A stretch of 64,000 bases of DNA from Oasisia sp. SBJ-2009 (Eukaryota; Annelida; Polychaeta; Sabellida; Siboglinidae). The translations under genes and the position numbers were made by a program. The notes under the pieces were generated by a model, which was not told where the DNA came from, did no database searches, and worked only from the letters and a program-made list of their open reading frames with translations. Positions 9,101 through 23,100 of this stretch are shown piece by piece. The stretch lies in contig OZ024856.1 in NCBI GenBank assembly GCA_964017155.1, positions 7,396,611-7,460,610 of the forward strand, read 5' to 3'. Numbering within the stretch: the first letter of the stretch is position 1; every line of letters starts with the position of its first letter.

Positions 9101-11340
9101 TTTCAGAAGAGAAAATACCCTTATATTGGCGCAAGCGCACTTTGGGGTGTTTATCGAAATTTCGAAAATCACTATCTATTAGTATCGAAATTCAACCCCG
9201 TGCACTTTATTCCTCGTTGTCTGGACTATACAAATCCAAAAAAAGTATCTTAATATAGTCGTACTACGATGTAGTTTTCCGATGAGATAATACCGTTAAT
9301 TTGGCGCGAACGCATTTAAGGGAGTTTAACGTAATTTCCGAAAAAATAGGTACGCGTATCGAAGCACGCCCACTTGTACTTGACTCTTCGTTCTGGGAAT
9401 CATGCGAATCCACACATGTCACGAAGAGTAGTGGTACATTGTAGGTTTCAGATGTGAAAATTACTTTGCATTGGCGTAAGCGCACTTTGAGGGTGATTAG
9501 CGTAATTTCCGAAATATAGGCACCATTTTGGAAGCTCGACAAGTTGTAGTTGATTTCTAGTCCGGGAACCGATGACGATCCATAAAACTAACGAACTGTA
9601 TTTGTACGTTGCATTTTTCAGAAGAGAAAATACCCTTATATTGGCGTAAGCGCATTTTGGGGTGTTTCTCGCAATTTCCAAAGCCACTATCTATTAGTAT
9701 CGAAATTCAACCACTTGTACTTTATTCCTTGTTGTCTGGCCTATGCAAATCCAAAAAAAAGTATATAATTATAGTGGTACTACGTTGTAGTTTTCCGATG
9801 AGACAATACCGTTATTTTGGCGCGAACGCATTTAAGCGAGTATACAGTAATTTCGGAAAAAATAGGTACGAGTATCGAAGCACGCCCACTTGTACTTGAC
9901 TCTTCGTTCTGGGAATCATGCGAATCCACACATGTCACGAAGATTAGTGGTACATTGTAGGTTTCAGATGTGAAAATAACTTTGCTTTGGCGTAAGCGCA
10001 CTTTGAGGGTGATTAGCGTAATTTCCGAAATATAGGCACCATTTTGGAAGCTCGACAAGTTGTAATTGATTTCTAGTCCGGGAACCGATGACGATCCATA
10101 AAACTAACGAACTGTATTGGTAAGTTGTATTTTTCATAAGAGAAAATACACTTATATTGGCGTAAGCGCATTTTGGGGTGTTTCTCGCAATTTCCAAAGC
10201 CACTATCTATTAGTATCGAAATTCAACCACTTGTACTTTATTCCTCGTTGTCTGGCCTGTGCAAATCCAAAAAAAAAGTATCTAATTATAGTGGTACTAC
10301 GTTGTAGTTTTCCGATGAGACAATACCGTTGTTTTGGCGCGAACGCATTTAAGCGAGTTTACAGTAATTTCGGAAAAAAATAGGTACGAGTATCGAAGCA
10401 CGCCCACTTGTACTTGACTCTTCGTTCTGGGAATCATGCGAATCCACACATGTCACGAAGAGTAGTGGTACATTGTAGGTTTCAGATGTGAAAATAACTT
10501 TGCATTGGCGTAAGCGCACTTTGAGGGTGATTAGCGTAATTTCCGAAATATAGGCACCATTTTGGAAGCTCGACAAGTTGTAGTCGATTTCTAGTTCGGG
10601 AACCGATGACGATCCATAAAACTAACGAACTGTATTTGTACGTTGTATTTTTCAGAAGAGAAAATACCCTTATATTGGCGCAAGCGCACTTTGGGGTGTT
10701 TATCGAAATTTCGAAAATCACTATCTATTAGTATCGAAATTCAACCCCGTGCACTTTATTCCTCGTTGTCTGGACTATACAAATCAAAAAAAAGTATCTT
10801 AATATAGTCGTACTACGATGTAGTTTTCCAATGAGACAATACCGTTGTTTTGGCGCGAACGCATTTAAGCGAGTTTACAGTAATTTCGGAAAAAATAGGT
10901 ACGAGTATCGAAGCACGCCCACTTGTACTTGACTCTTCGTTCTGGGAATCATGCGAATCCACACATGTCACGAAGAGTAGTGGTACATTGTAGGTTTCAG
11001 ATGTGAAAATAACTTTGCATTGGCGTAAGCGCACTTTGAGGGTGATTAGCGTAATTTCCGAAATATAGGCACCATTTTGGAAGCTCGACAAGTTGTAGTC
11101 GATTTCTAGTTCGGGAACCGATGACGATCCATAAAACTAACGAACTGTATTTGTTGTATTTTTCAGAAGAGAAAATACCCTTATATTGGCGCAAGCGCAC
11201 TTTGGGGTGTTTATCGAAATTTCGAAAATCACTATCTATTAGTATCGAAATTCAACCCCGTGCACTTTATTCCTCGTTGTCTGGACTATACAAATCCAAA
11301 AAAAGTATCTTAATATAGTCGTACTACGATGTAGTTTTCC
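6186..11340 (+). repeat. Ten-unit block, copy 1 (5,155 bp)
   Basis: Units start at 6186 X, 6703 Z, 7220 Y, 7735 X, 8251 Y, 8766 Y, 9281 H, 9797 Z, 10314 Y and 10830 Y. The string XZYXYYHZYY is repeated exactly by the next block. Rare variants shared with copy 2 include CCGTTGACG near 6475, TACGAATATCG near 7290, TTATCAAAATTTCG near 7609, TAAGTGAGTTT near 8287 and GAGTATACAG near 9837. Private to this copy are a seven-A run near 10375, CAAATCAAAAAAAAG near 10782 and the 4-bp deletion near 11152. Confidence 0.9.
11000..11165 (+). repeat. B monomer with 4-bp deletion
   Basis: The usual TTTGTACGTTGTATTT reads TTTGTTGTATTT here, so B is 166 bp and the unit 511 bp, the shortest in the window. The equivalent position in the second ten-unit copy (about 16310) is intact, so the deletion came after the block duplication. 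Confidence 0.9.
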
Positions 11341-14300
11341 GATGAGATAATACCGTTAATTTGGCGCGAACGCATTTAAGGGAGTTTAACGTAATTTCCG
11401 AAAAAATAGGTACGCGTATCGAAGCACGACCACTTGTACATGACTCTTCGCCCTGGGAACCACGCGAATCCACAAAGGTCACGAATAGTAGTGGTACATT
11501 GTAGGTTTCAGATGTGAAAATTATTTTGCATTGGCGTAAGCGAACTTTGAGGGTGATTAGCGTAATTTCCGAAATATAGGCACCATTTTGGAAGCTCGAC
11601 AAGTTGTAATTGATTTCTAGTCCGGGAACCGTTGACGATCCATAAAACTAACGAACTGTATTGGTAAGTTGTATTTTTCATAAGAGAAAATACACTTATA
11701 TTGGCGTAAGCGCATTTTGGGGTGTTTCTCGCAATTTCCAAAGCCACTATCTATTAGTATCGAAATTCAACCACTTGTACTCTATTCCTCGTTGTCTGGC
11801 CTGTGCAAATCCAAAAAAAAAGTATGTAATTATAGTGGTACTACGTTGTAGTTTTCCGATGAGACAATACCGTTGTTTTGGCGCGAACGCATTTAAGCGA
11901 GTTTACAGTAATTTCGGAAAAAATAGGTACGAGTATCGAAGCACGCCCACTTGTACTTGACTCTTCGTTCTGGGAATCATGCGAATCCACACATGTCACG
12001 AAGAGTAGTGGTACATTGTAGGTTTCAGATGTGAAAATAACTTTGCATTGGCGTAAGCGCACTTTGAGGGTGATTAGCGTAATTTCCGAAATATAGGCAC
12101 CATTTTGGAAGCTCGACAAGTTGTAATTGATTTCTAGTCCGGGAACCGATGACGATCCATAAAACTAACGAACTGTTTTGGTAAGTTGTATTTTTCATAA
12201 GAGAAAATACACTTATATTGGCGTAAGCGCATTTTGGGGTGTTTCTCGCAATTTCCAAAGCCACTATCTATTAGTATCGAAATTCAACCACTTGCACTTT
12301 ATTCCTCGTTGTCTGGCCTGTGCAAATCCAAAAAAAAGTATCTAATTATAGTGGTACTACGTTGTAGTTTTCCGATGAGACAATACCGTTGTTTTGGCGC
12401 GAACGCATTTAAGCGAGTTTACAGTAATTTCGGAAAAAATAGGTACGAATATCGAAGCACGCCCACTTGTACTTGACTCTTCGTTCTGGGAATCATGCGA
12501 ATCCACACATGTCACGAAGAGTAGTGGTACATTGTAGGTTTCAGATGTGAAAATAACTTTGCATTGGCGTAAGCGCACTTTGAGGGTGATTAGCGTAATT
12601 TCCGAAATATAGGCACCATTTTGGAAGCTCGACAAGTTGTAGTCGATTTCTAGTTCGGGAACCGATGACGATCCATAAAACTAACGAACTGTATTTGTAC
12701 GTTGTATTTTTCAGAAGAGAAAATACCCTTATATTGGCGCAAGCGCACTTTGGGGTGTTTATCAAAATTTCGAAAATCACTATCTATTAGTATCGAAATT
12801 CAACCCCGTGCACTTTATTCCTCGTTGTCTGGACTATACAAATCCAAAAAAAGTATCTTAATATAGTCGTACTACGATGTAGTTTTCCGATGAGATAATA
12901 CCGTTAATTTGGCGCGAACGCATTTAAGGGAGTTTAACGTAATTTCCGAAAAAATAGGTACGCGTATCGAAGCACGACCACTTGTACATGACTCTTCGCC
13001 CTGGGAACCACGCGAATCCACAAAGGTCACGAATAGTAGTGGTACATTGTAGGTTTCAGATGTGAAAATTATTTTGCATTGGCGTAAGCGAACTTTGAGG
13101 GTGATTAGCGTAATTTCCGAAATATAGGCACCATTTTGGAAGCTCGACAAGTTGTAATTGATTTCTAGTCCGGGAACCGATGACGATCCATAAAACTAAC
13201 GAACTGTATTGGTAAGTTGTATTTTTCATAAGAGAAAATACACTTATATTGGCGTAAGCGCATTTTGGGGTGTTTCTCGCAATTTCCAAAGCCACTATCT
13301 ATTAGTATCGAAATTCAACCACTTGTACTTTATTCCTCGTTGTCTGGCCTGTGCAAATCCAAAAAAAAGTATCTAATTATAGTGGTACTACGTTGTAGTT
13401 TTCCGATGAGACAATACCGTTGTTTTGGCGCGAACGCATTTAAGTGAGTTTACAGTAATTTCGGAAAAAATAGGTACGAGTATCGAAGCACGCCCACTTG
13501 TACTTGTCTCTTCGTTCTGGGAATCATGCGAATCCACACATGTCACGAAGAGTAGTGGTACATTGTAGGTTTCAGATGTGAAAATAACTTTGCATTGGCG
13601 TAAGCGCACTTTGAGGGTGATTAGCGTAATTTCCGAAATATAGGCACCATTTTGGAAGCTCGACAAGTTGTAGTCGATTTCTAGTTCGGGAACCGATGAC
13701 GATCCATAAAACTAACGAACTGTATTTGTACGTTGTATTTTTCAGAAGAGAAAATACCCTTATATTGGCGCAAGCGCACTTTGGGGTGTTTATCGAAATT
13801 TCGAAAATCACTATCTATTAGTATCGAAATTCAACCCCGTGCACTTTATTCCTCGTTGTCTGGACTATACAAATCCAAAAAAAGTATCTTAATATAGTCG
13901 TACTACGATGTAGTTTTCCAATGAGACAATACCGTTGTTTTGGCGCGAACGCATTTAAGCGAGTTTACAGTAATTTCGGAAAAAATAGGTACGAGTATCG
14001 AAGCACGCCCACTTGTACTTGACTCTTCGTTCTGGGAATCATGCGAATCCACACATGTCACGAAGAGTAGTGGTACATTGTAGGTTTCAGATGTGAAAAT
14101 AACTTTGCATTGGCGTAAGCGCACTTTGAGGGTGATTAGCGTAATTTCCGAAATATAGGCACCATTTTGGAAGCTCGACAAGTTGTAGTCGATTTCTAGT
14201 TCGGGAACCGATGACGATCCATAAAACTAACGAACTGTATTTGTACGTTGTATTTTTCAGAAGAGAAAATACCCTTATATTGGCGCAAGCGCACTTTGGG

Positions 14301-16497
14301 GTGTTTATCGAAATTTCGAAAATCACTATCTATTAGTATCGAAATTCAACCCCGTGCACTTTATTCCTCGTTGTCTGGACTATACAAATCCAAAAAAAGT
14401 ATCTTAATATAGTCGTACTACGATGTAGTTTTCCGATGAGATAATACCGTTAATTTGGCGCGAACGCATTTAAGGGAGTTTAACGTAATTTCCGAAAAAA
14501 TAGGTACGCGTATCGAAGCACGCCCACTTGTACTTGACTCTTCGTTCTGGGAATCATGCGAATCCACACATGTCACGAAGAGTAGTGGTACATTGTAGGT
14601 TTCAGATGTGAAAATTACTTTGCATTGGCGTAAGCGCACTTTGAGGGTGATTAGCGTAATTTCCGAAATATAGGCACCATTTTGGAAGCTCGACAAGTTG
14701 TAGTTGATTTCTAGTCCGGGAACCGATGACGATCCATAAAACTAACGAACTGTATTTGTACGTTGCATTTTTCAGAAGAGAAAATACCCTTATATTGGCG
14801 TAAGCGCATTTTGGGGTGTTTCTCGCAATTTCCAAAGCCACTATCTATTAGTATCGAAATTCAACCACTTGTACTTTATTCCTTGTTGTCTGGCCTATGC
14901 AAATCCAAAAAAAAGTATATAATTATAGTGGTACTACGTTGTAGTTTTCCGATGAGACAATACCGTTATTTTGGCGCGAACGCATTTAAGCGAGTATACA
15001 GTAATTTCGGAAAAAATAGGTACGAGTATCGAAGCACGCCCACTTGTACTTGACTCTTCGTTCTGGGAATCATGCGAATCCACACATGTCACGAAGATTA
15101 GTGGTACATTGTAGGTTTCAGATGTGAAAATAACTTTGCTTTGGCGTAAGCGCACTTTGAGGGTGATTAGCGTAATTTCCGAAATATAGGCACCATTTTG
15201 GAAGCTCGACAAGTTGTAATTGATTTCTAGTCCGGGAACCGATGACGATCCATAAAACTAACGAACTGTATTGGTAAGTTGTATTTTTCATAAGAGAAAA
15301 TACACTTATATTGGCGTAAGCGCATTTTGGGGTGTTTCTCGCAATTTCCAAAGCCACTATCTATTAGTATCGAAATTCAACCACTTGTACTTTATTCCTC
15401 GTTGTCTGGCCTGTGCAAATCCAAAAAAAAAGTATCTAATTATAGTGGTACTACGTTGTAGTTTTCCGATGAGACAATACCGTTGTTTTGGCGCGAACGC
15501 ATTTAAGCGAGTTTACAGTAATTTCGGAAAAAATAGGTACGAGTATCGAAGCACGCCCACTTGTACTTGACTCTTCGTTCTGGGAATCATGCGAATCCAC
15601 ACATGTCACGAAGAGTAGTGGTACATTGTAGGTTTCAGATGTGAAAATAACTTTGCATTGGCGTAAGCGCACTTTGAGGGTGATTAGCGTAATTTCCGAA
15701 ATATAGGCACCATTTTGGAAGCTCGACAAGTTGTAGTCGATTTCTAGTTCGGGAACCGATGACGATCCATAAAACTAACGAACTGTATTTGTACGTTGTA
15801 TTTTTCAGAAGAGAAAATACCCTTATATTGGCGCAAGCGCACTTTGGGGTGTTTATCGAAATTTCGAAAATCACTATCTATTAGTATCGAAATTCAACCC
15901 CGTGCACTTTATTCCTCGTTGTCTGGACTATACAAATCCAAAAAAAGTATCTTAATATAGTCGTACTACGATGTAGTTTTCCAATGAGACAATACCGTTG
16001 TTTTGGCGCGAACGCATTTAAGCGAGTTTACAGTAATTTCGGAAAAAATAGGTACGAGTATCGAAGCACGCCCACTTGTACTTGACTCTTCGTTCTGGGA
16101 ATCATGCGAATCCACACATGTCACGAAGAGTAGTGGTACATTGTAGGTTTCAGATGTGAAAATAACTTTGCATTGGCGTAAGCGCACTTTGAGGGTGATT
16201 AGCGTAATTTCCGAAATATAGGCACCATTTTGGAAGCTCGACAAGTTGTAGTCGATTTCTAGTTCGGGAACCGATGACGATCCATAAAACTAACGAACTG
16301 TATTTGTACGTTGTATTTTTCAGAAGAGAAAATACCCTTATATTGGCGCAAGCGCACTTTGGGGTGTTTATCGAAATTTCGAAAATCACTATCTATTAGT
16401 ATCGAAATTCAACCCCGTGCACTTTATTCCTCGTTGTCTGGACTATACAAATCCAAAAAAAGTATCTTAATATAGTCGTACTACGATGTAGTTTTCC
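11341..16497 (+). repeat. Ten-unit block, copy 2 (5,157 bp)
   Basis: Units start at 11341 X, 11858 Z, 12374 Y, 12889 X, 13405 Y, 13920 Y, 14435 H, 14951 Z, 15468 Y and 15983 Y. It abuts copy 1 directly, so the pair is a tandem duplication of ten units. Differences from copy 1 that I can see are few: TATGTAATTATAG near 11823, CTTGTCTC near 13503, poly-A lengths, and absence of the copy-1 indels. The part from about 13.45 to 15.22 kb is repeated again 2,063 bp downstream (15.51-17.28 kb). Confidence 0.9.
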
Positions 16498-19400
16498 GAT
16501 GAGATAATACCGTTAATTTGGCGCGAACGCATTTAAGGGAGTTTAACGTAATTTCCGAAAAAATAGGTACGCGTATCGAAGCACGCCCACTTGTACTTGA
16601 CTCTTCGTTCTGGGAATCATGCGAATCCACACATGTCACGAAGAGTAGTGGTACATTGTAGGTTTCAGATGTGAAAATTACTTTGCATTGGCGTAAGCGC
16701 ACTTTGAGGGTGATTAGCGTAATTTCCGAAATATAGGCACCATTTTGGAAGCTCGACAAGTTGTAGTTGATTTCTAGTCCGGGAACCGATGACGATCCAT
16801 AAAACTAACGAACTGTATTTGTACGTTGCATTTTTCAGAAGAGAAAATACCCTTATATTGGCGTAAGCGCATTTTGGGGTGTTTCTCGCAATTTCCAAAG
16901 CCACTATCTATTAGTATCGAAATTCAACCACTTGTACTTTATTCCTTGTTGTCTGGCCTATGCAAATCCAAAAAAAAGTATATAATTATAGTGGTACTAC
17001 GTTGTAGTTTTCCGATGAGACAATACCGTTATTTTGGCGCGAACGCATTTAAGCGAGTATACAGTAATTTCGGAAAAAATAGGTACGAGTATCGAAGCAC
17101 GCCCACTTGTACTTGACTCTTCGTTCTGGGAATCATGCGAATCCACACATGTCACGAAGATTAGTGGTACATTGTAGGTTTCAGATGTGAAAATAACTTT
17201 GCTTTGGCGTAAGCGCACTTTGAGGGTGATTAGCGTAATTTCCGAAATATAGGCACCATTTTGGAAGCTCGACAAGTTGTAGTCGATTTCTAGTTCGGGA
17301 ACCGATGACGATCCATAAAACTAACGAACTGTATTTGTACGTTGTATTTTTCAGAAGAGAAAATACCCTTATATTGGCGCAAGCGCACTTTGGGGTGTTT
17401 ATCGAAATTTCGAAAATCACTATCTATTAGTATCGAAATTCAACCCCGTGCACTTTATTCCTCGTTGTCTGGACTATACAAATCCAAAAAAAGTATCTTA
17501 ATATAGTCGTACTACGATGTAGTTTTCCGATGAGATAATACCGTTAATTTGGCGCGAACGCATTTAAGGGAGTTTAACGTAATTTCCGAAAAAATAGGTA
17601 CGCGTATCGAAGCACGACCACTTGTACATGACTCTTCGCCCTGGGAACCACGCGAATCCACAAAGGTCACGAATAGTAGTGGTACATTGTAGGTTTCAGA
17701 TGTGAAAATAACTTTGCATTGGCGTAAGCGAACTTTGAGGGTGATTAGCGTAATTTCCGAAATATAGGCACCATTTTGGAAGCTCGACAAGTTGTAATTG
17801 ATTTCTAGTCCGGGAACCGATGACGATCCATAAAACTAACGAACTGTTTTGGTAAGTTGTATTTTTCATAAGAGAAAATACACTTATATTGGCGTAAGCG
17901 CATTTTGGGGTGTTTCTCGCAATTTCCAAAGCCACTATCTATTAGTATCGAAATTCAACCACTTGTACTTTATTCCTCGTTGTCTGGCCTGTGCAAATCC
18001 AAAAAAAAAGTATCTAATTATAGTGGTACTACGTTGTAGTTTTCCGATGAGACAATACCGTTGTTTTGGCGCGAACGCATTTAAGCGAGTTTACAGTAAT
18101 TTCGGAAAAAATAGGTACGAGTATCGAAGCACGCCCACTTGTACTTGACTCTTCGTTCTGGGAATCATGCGAATCCACACATGTCACGAAGAGTAGTGGT
18201 ACATTGTAGGTTTCAGATGTGAAAATAACTTTGCATTGGCGTAAGCGCACTTTGAGGGTGATTAGCGTAATTTCCGAAATATAGGCACCATTTTGGAAGC
18301 TCGACAAGTTGTAGTCGATTTCTAGTTCGGGAACCGATGACGATCCATAAAACTAACGAACTGTATTTGTACGTTGTATTTTTCAGAAGAGAAAATACCC
18401 TTATATTGGCGCAAGCGCACTTTGGGGTGTTTATCGAAATTTCGAAAATCACTATCTATTAGTATCGAAATTCAACCCCGTGCACTTTATTCCTCGTTGT
18501 CTGGACTATACAAATCCAAAAAAAGTATCTTAATATAGTCGTACTACGATGTAGTTTTCCAATGAGACAATACCGTTGTTTTGGCGCGAACGCATTTAAG
18601 CGAGTTTACAGTAATTTCGGAAAAAATAGGTACGAGTATCGAAGCACGCCCACTTGTACTTGACTCTTCGTTCTGGGAATCATGCGAATCCACACATGTC
18701 ACGAAGAGTAGTGGTACATTGTAGGTTTCAGATGTGAAAATAACTTTGCATTGGCGTAAGCGCACTTTGAGGGTGATTAGCGTAATTTCCGAAATATAGG
18801 CACCATTTTGGAAGCTCGACAAGTTGTAGTCGATTTCTAGTTCGGGAACCGATGACGATCCATAAAACTAACGAACTGTATTTGTACGTTGTATTTTTCA
18901 GAAGAGAAAATACCCTTATATTGGCGCAAGCGCACTTTGGGGTGTTTATCGAAATTTCGAAAATCACTATCTATTAGTATCGAAATTCAACCCCGTGCAC
19001 TTTATTCGTCGTTGTCTGGACTATACAAATCCAAAAAAAGTATCTTAATATAGTCGTACTACGATGTAGTTTTCCGATGAGATAATACCGTTAATTTGGC
19101 GCGAACGCATTTAAGGGAGTTTAACGTAATTTCCGAAAAAATAGGTACGCGTATCGAAGCACGACCACTTGTACATGACTCTTCGCCCTGGGAACCATGC
19201 GAATCCACAAATGTCACGAATAGTAGTGGAAAATTGTAGGTTTCAGATGTGAAAATTACTTTGCATTGGCGTAAGCGCACTTTGAGGGTGATTAGCGTAA
19301 TTTCCGAAATATAGGCACCATTTTGGAAGCTCGACAAGTTGTAGTTGATTTCTAGTCCGGGAACCGATGACGATCCATAAAACTAACGAACTCTATTTGT

Positions 19401-20107
19401 ACGTTGTATTTTTCAGAAGAGAAAATACCCTTATATTGGCGTAAGCGCATTTTGGGGTGTTTCTCGCAATTTCCAAAGCCACTATCTATTAGTATCGAAA
19501 TTCAACCACTTGTACTTTATTCCTTGTTGTCTGGCCTATGCAAATCCAACAAAAAGTATATAATTATAGTGGTACTACGTTGTAGTTTTCCGATGAGACA
19601 ATACCGTTATTTTGGCGCGAACGCATTTAAGCGAGTATACAGTAATTTCCGAAAAAATAGGTACGAGTATCGAAGCACGCCCACTTGTACTTGAGTCTTC
19701 GTTCTGGGAATCATGCGAATCCACACATGTCACGAAGATTAGTGGTACATTGTAGGTTTCAGATGTGAAAATAACTTTGCTTTGGCGTAAGCGCACTTTG
19801 AGGGTGATTAGCGTAATTTTTGAAATATAGGCACCATTTTGGAAGCTCGACAAGTTGTAGTCGATTTCCAGTTCGGGAACCGATGACGATCCATAAAACT
19901 AACGAACTGTATTTGTACGTTGTATTTTTCATAAGAGAAAATACCCTTATATTGGCGCAAGCGCACTTTGGGGTGTTTATCGAAATTTCGAAAATCACTA
20001 TCTATTAGTATCGAAATTCAACCCCGTGCACTTTATTCCTCGTTGTCTGGACTATACAAATCCAAAAAAAAGTATCTTAATATAGTCGTACTACGATGTA
20101 GTTTTCC
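16498..20107 (+). repeat. Array block: seven mixed units
   Basis: Units start at 16498 H, 17014 Y, 17529 X, 18046 Y, 18561 Y, 19076 X and 19592 Y. The first one and a half units continue the 2,063-bp-offset match to 14435-15220. From the X unit at 19076 onward C2 changes character: it begins CAGAAGAGAAAATACCC and has GGCCTATGC rather than GGCCTGTGC. The unit at 19592 has GTAATTTTTGAAAT and a private TTTCCAGTTCGG. Confidence 0.85.
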
Positions 20108-23100
20108 GATGAGATAATACCGTTAATTTGGCGCGAACGCATTTAAGGGAGTTTAACGTAATTTCCGAAAAAATAGGTACGCGTATCGAAGCACGCCCAC
20201 TTGTACTTGACTCTTCGTTCTGGGAATCATGCGAATCCACACATGTCACGAAGAGTAGTGGTACTTTGTAGGTTTCAGATGTGAAAATTACTTTGCATTG
20301 GCGTAAGCGCACTTTGAGGGTGATTAGCGTAATTTCCGAAATATAGGCACCATTTTGGAAGCTCGACAAGTTGTAGTTGATTTCTAGTCCGGGAACCGAT
20401 GACGATCCATAAAACTAACGAACTGTATTTGTACGTTGCATTTTTCAGAAGAGAAAATACCCTTATATTGGCGTAAGCGCATTTTGGGGTGTTTCTCGCA
20501 ATTTCCAAAGCCACTATCTATTAGTATCGAAATTCAACCACTTGTACTTTATTCCTTGTTGTCTGGCCTATGCAAATCCAAAAAAAAGTATATAATTATA
20601 GTGGTACTACGTTGTAGTTTTCCGATGAGACAATACCGTTATTTTGGCGCGAACGCATTTAAGCGAGTTTACAGTAATTTCCGAAAAAATAGGTACGAGT
20701 ATCGAAGCACGCCCACTTGTACTTGACTCTTCGTTCTGGGAATCATGCGAATCCACACATGTCACGAAGATTAGTGGTACATTGTAGATTTCAGATGTGA
20801 AAATAACTTTGCTTTGGCGTAAGCGCACTTTGAGGGTGATTAGCGTAATTTCCGAAATTTAGGCACCATTTTGGAAGCTCGACAAGTTGTAGTCGATTTC
20901 TAGTTCGGGAACCGATGACGATCCATAAAACTAACGAACTGTATTTGTACGTTGTATTTTTCAGAAGAGAAAATACCCTTATATTGGCGCAAGCGCACTT
21001 TGGGGTGTTTATCGAAATTTCGAAAATCACTATCTATTAGTATCGAAATTCAACCCCGTGCACTTTATTCCTCGTTGTCTGGACTATACAAATCCAAAAA
21101 AAGTATCTTAATATAGTCGTACTACGATGTAGTTTTCCGATGAGATAATACCGTTAATTTGGCGCGAACGCATTTAAGGGAGTTTAACGTAATTTCCGAA
21201 AAAATAGGTACGCGTATCGAAGCACGACCACTTGTACATGACTCTTCGCCCTGGGAACCATGCGAATCCACAAAGGTCACGAATAGTAGTGGTACATTGT
21301 AGGTTTCAGATGTGAAAATAATTTTGCATTGGCGTAAGCGAACTTTGAGGGTGATTAGCGTAATTTCCGAAATATAGGCACCATTTTGGAAGCTCGACAA
21401 GTTGTAGTCGATTTCTAGTTCGGGAACCGATGACGATCCATAAAACTAACGAACTGTATTTGTACGTTGTATTTTTCAGAAGAGAAAATACCCTTATATT
21501 GGCGCAAGCGCACTTTGGGGTGTTTATCGAAATTTCGAAAATCACTATCTATTAGTATCGAAATTCAAACCCGTGCACTTTATTCCTCGTTGCCTGGACT
21601 ATACAAATCAAAAAAAAGTATCTTAATATAGTCGTACTACGATGTAGTTTTCCGATGAGATAATACCGTTAATTTGGCGCGAACGCATTTAAGGGAGTTT
21701 AACGTAATTTCCGAAAAAATAGGTACGCGTATCGAAGCACGACCACTTGTACATGACTCTTCGCCCTGGGTACCATGCGAATCCACAAATGTCACGAATA
21801 GTAGTGGAACATTGTAGGTTTCAGATGTGAAAATTACTTTGCATTGGCGTAAGCGCACTTTGAGGGTGATTAGCGTAATTTCCGAAATATAGGCACCATT
21901 TTGGAAGCTCGACAAGTTGTAGTTGATTTCTAGTCCGGGAACCGATGACGATCCACAAAACTAACGAACTCTATTTGTACGTTGTATTTTTCAGAAGAGA
22001 AAATACCCTTATATTGGCGAAAGCGCATTTTGGGGTGTTTCTCGCAATTTCCAAAGCCACTATCTATTAGTATCGAAATTCAACCACTTGTACTTTATTC
22101 CTTGTTGTCTGGCCTATGCAAATCCAAAAAAAAGTATATAATTATAGTGGTACTACGTTGTAGTTTTCCGATGAGACAATACCGTTATTTTGGCGCGAAG
22201 GCATTTAAGCGAGTTTACAGTAATTTCCGAAAAAATAGGTATGAGTATCGAAGCACGCCCACTTGTACTTGACTCTTCGTTCTGGGAATCATGCGAATCC
22301 ACACATGTCACGAAGATTAGTGGTACATTGTAGGTTTCAGATGTGAAAATAACTTTGCTTTGGCGTAAGCGCACTTTGAGGGTGATTAGCGTAATTTCCG
22401 AAATATAGGCACCATTTTGGAAGCTCGACAAGTTGTAGTCGATTTCTAGTTCGGGAACCGATGACGATCCATAAAACTAACGAACTGTATTTGTACGTTG
22501 TATTTTTCAGAAGAGAAAATACCCTTATATTGGCGCAAGCGCACTTTGGGGTGTTTATCGAAATTTCGAAAATCACTATCTATTAGTATCGAAATTCAAC
22601 CCCGTGCACTTTATTCCTCGTTGTCTGGACTATACAAATCCAAAAAAAGTATCTTAATATAGTCGTACTACGATGTAGTTTTCCGATGAGATAATACCGT
22701 TAATTTGGCGCGAACGCATTTAAGGGAGTTTAACGTAATTTCCGAAAAAATAGGTACGCGTATCGAAGCACGACCACTTGTACATGACTCTTCGCCCTGG
22801 GAACCATGCGAATCCACAAAGGTCACGAATAGTAGTGGTACATTGTAGGTTTCAGATGTGAAAATAATTTTGCATTGGCGTAAGCGAACTTTGAGGGTGA
22901 TTAGCGTAATTTCCGAAATATAGGCACCATTTTGGAAGCTCGACAAGTTGTAATTGATTTCTAGTCCGGGAACCGATGACGATCCATAAAACTAACGAAC
23001 TGTATTGGTAAGTTGTATTTTTCAGAAGAGAAAATACCCTTATATTGGCGTAAGCGCATTTTGGGGTGTTTCTCGCAATTTCCAAAGCCACTATCTATTA

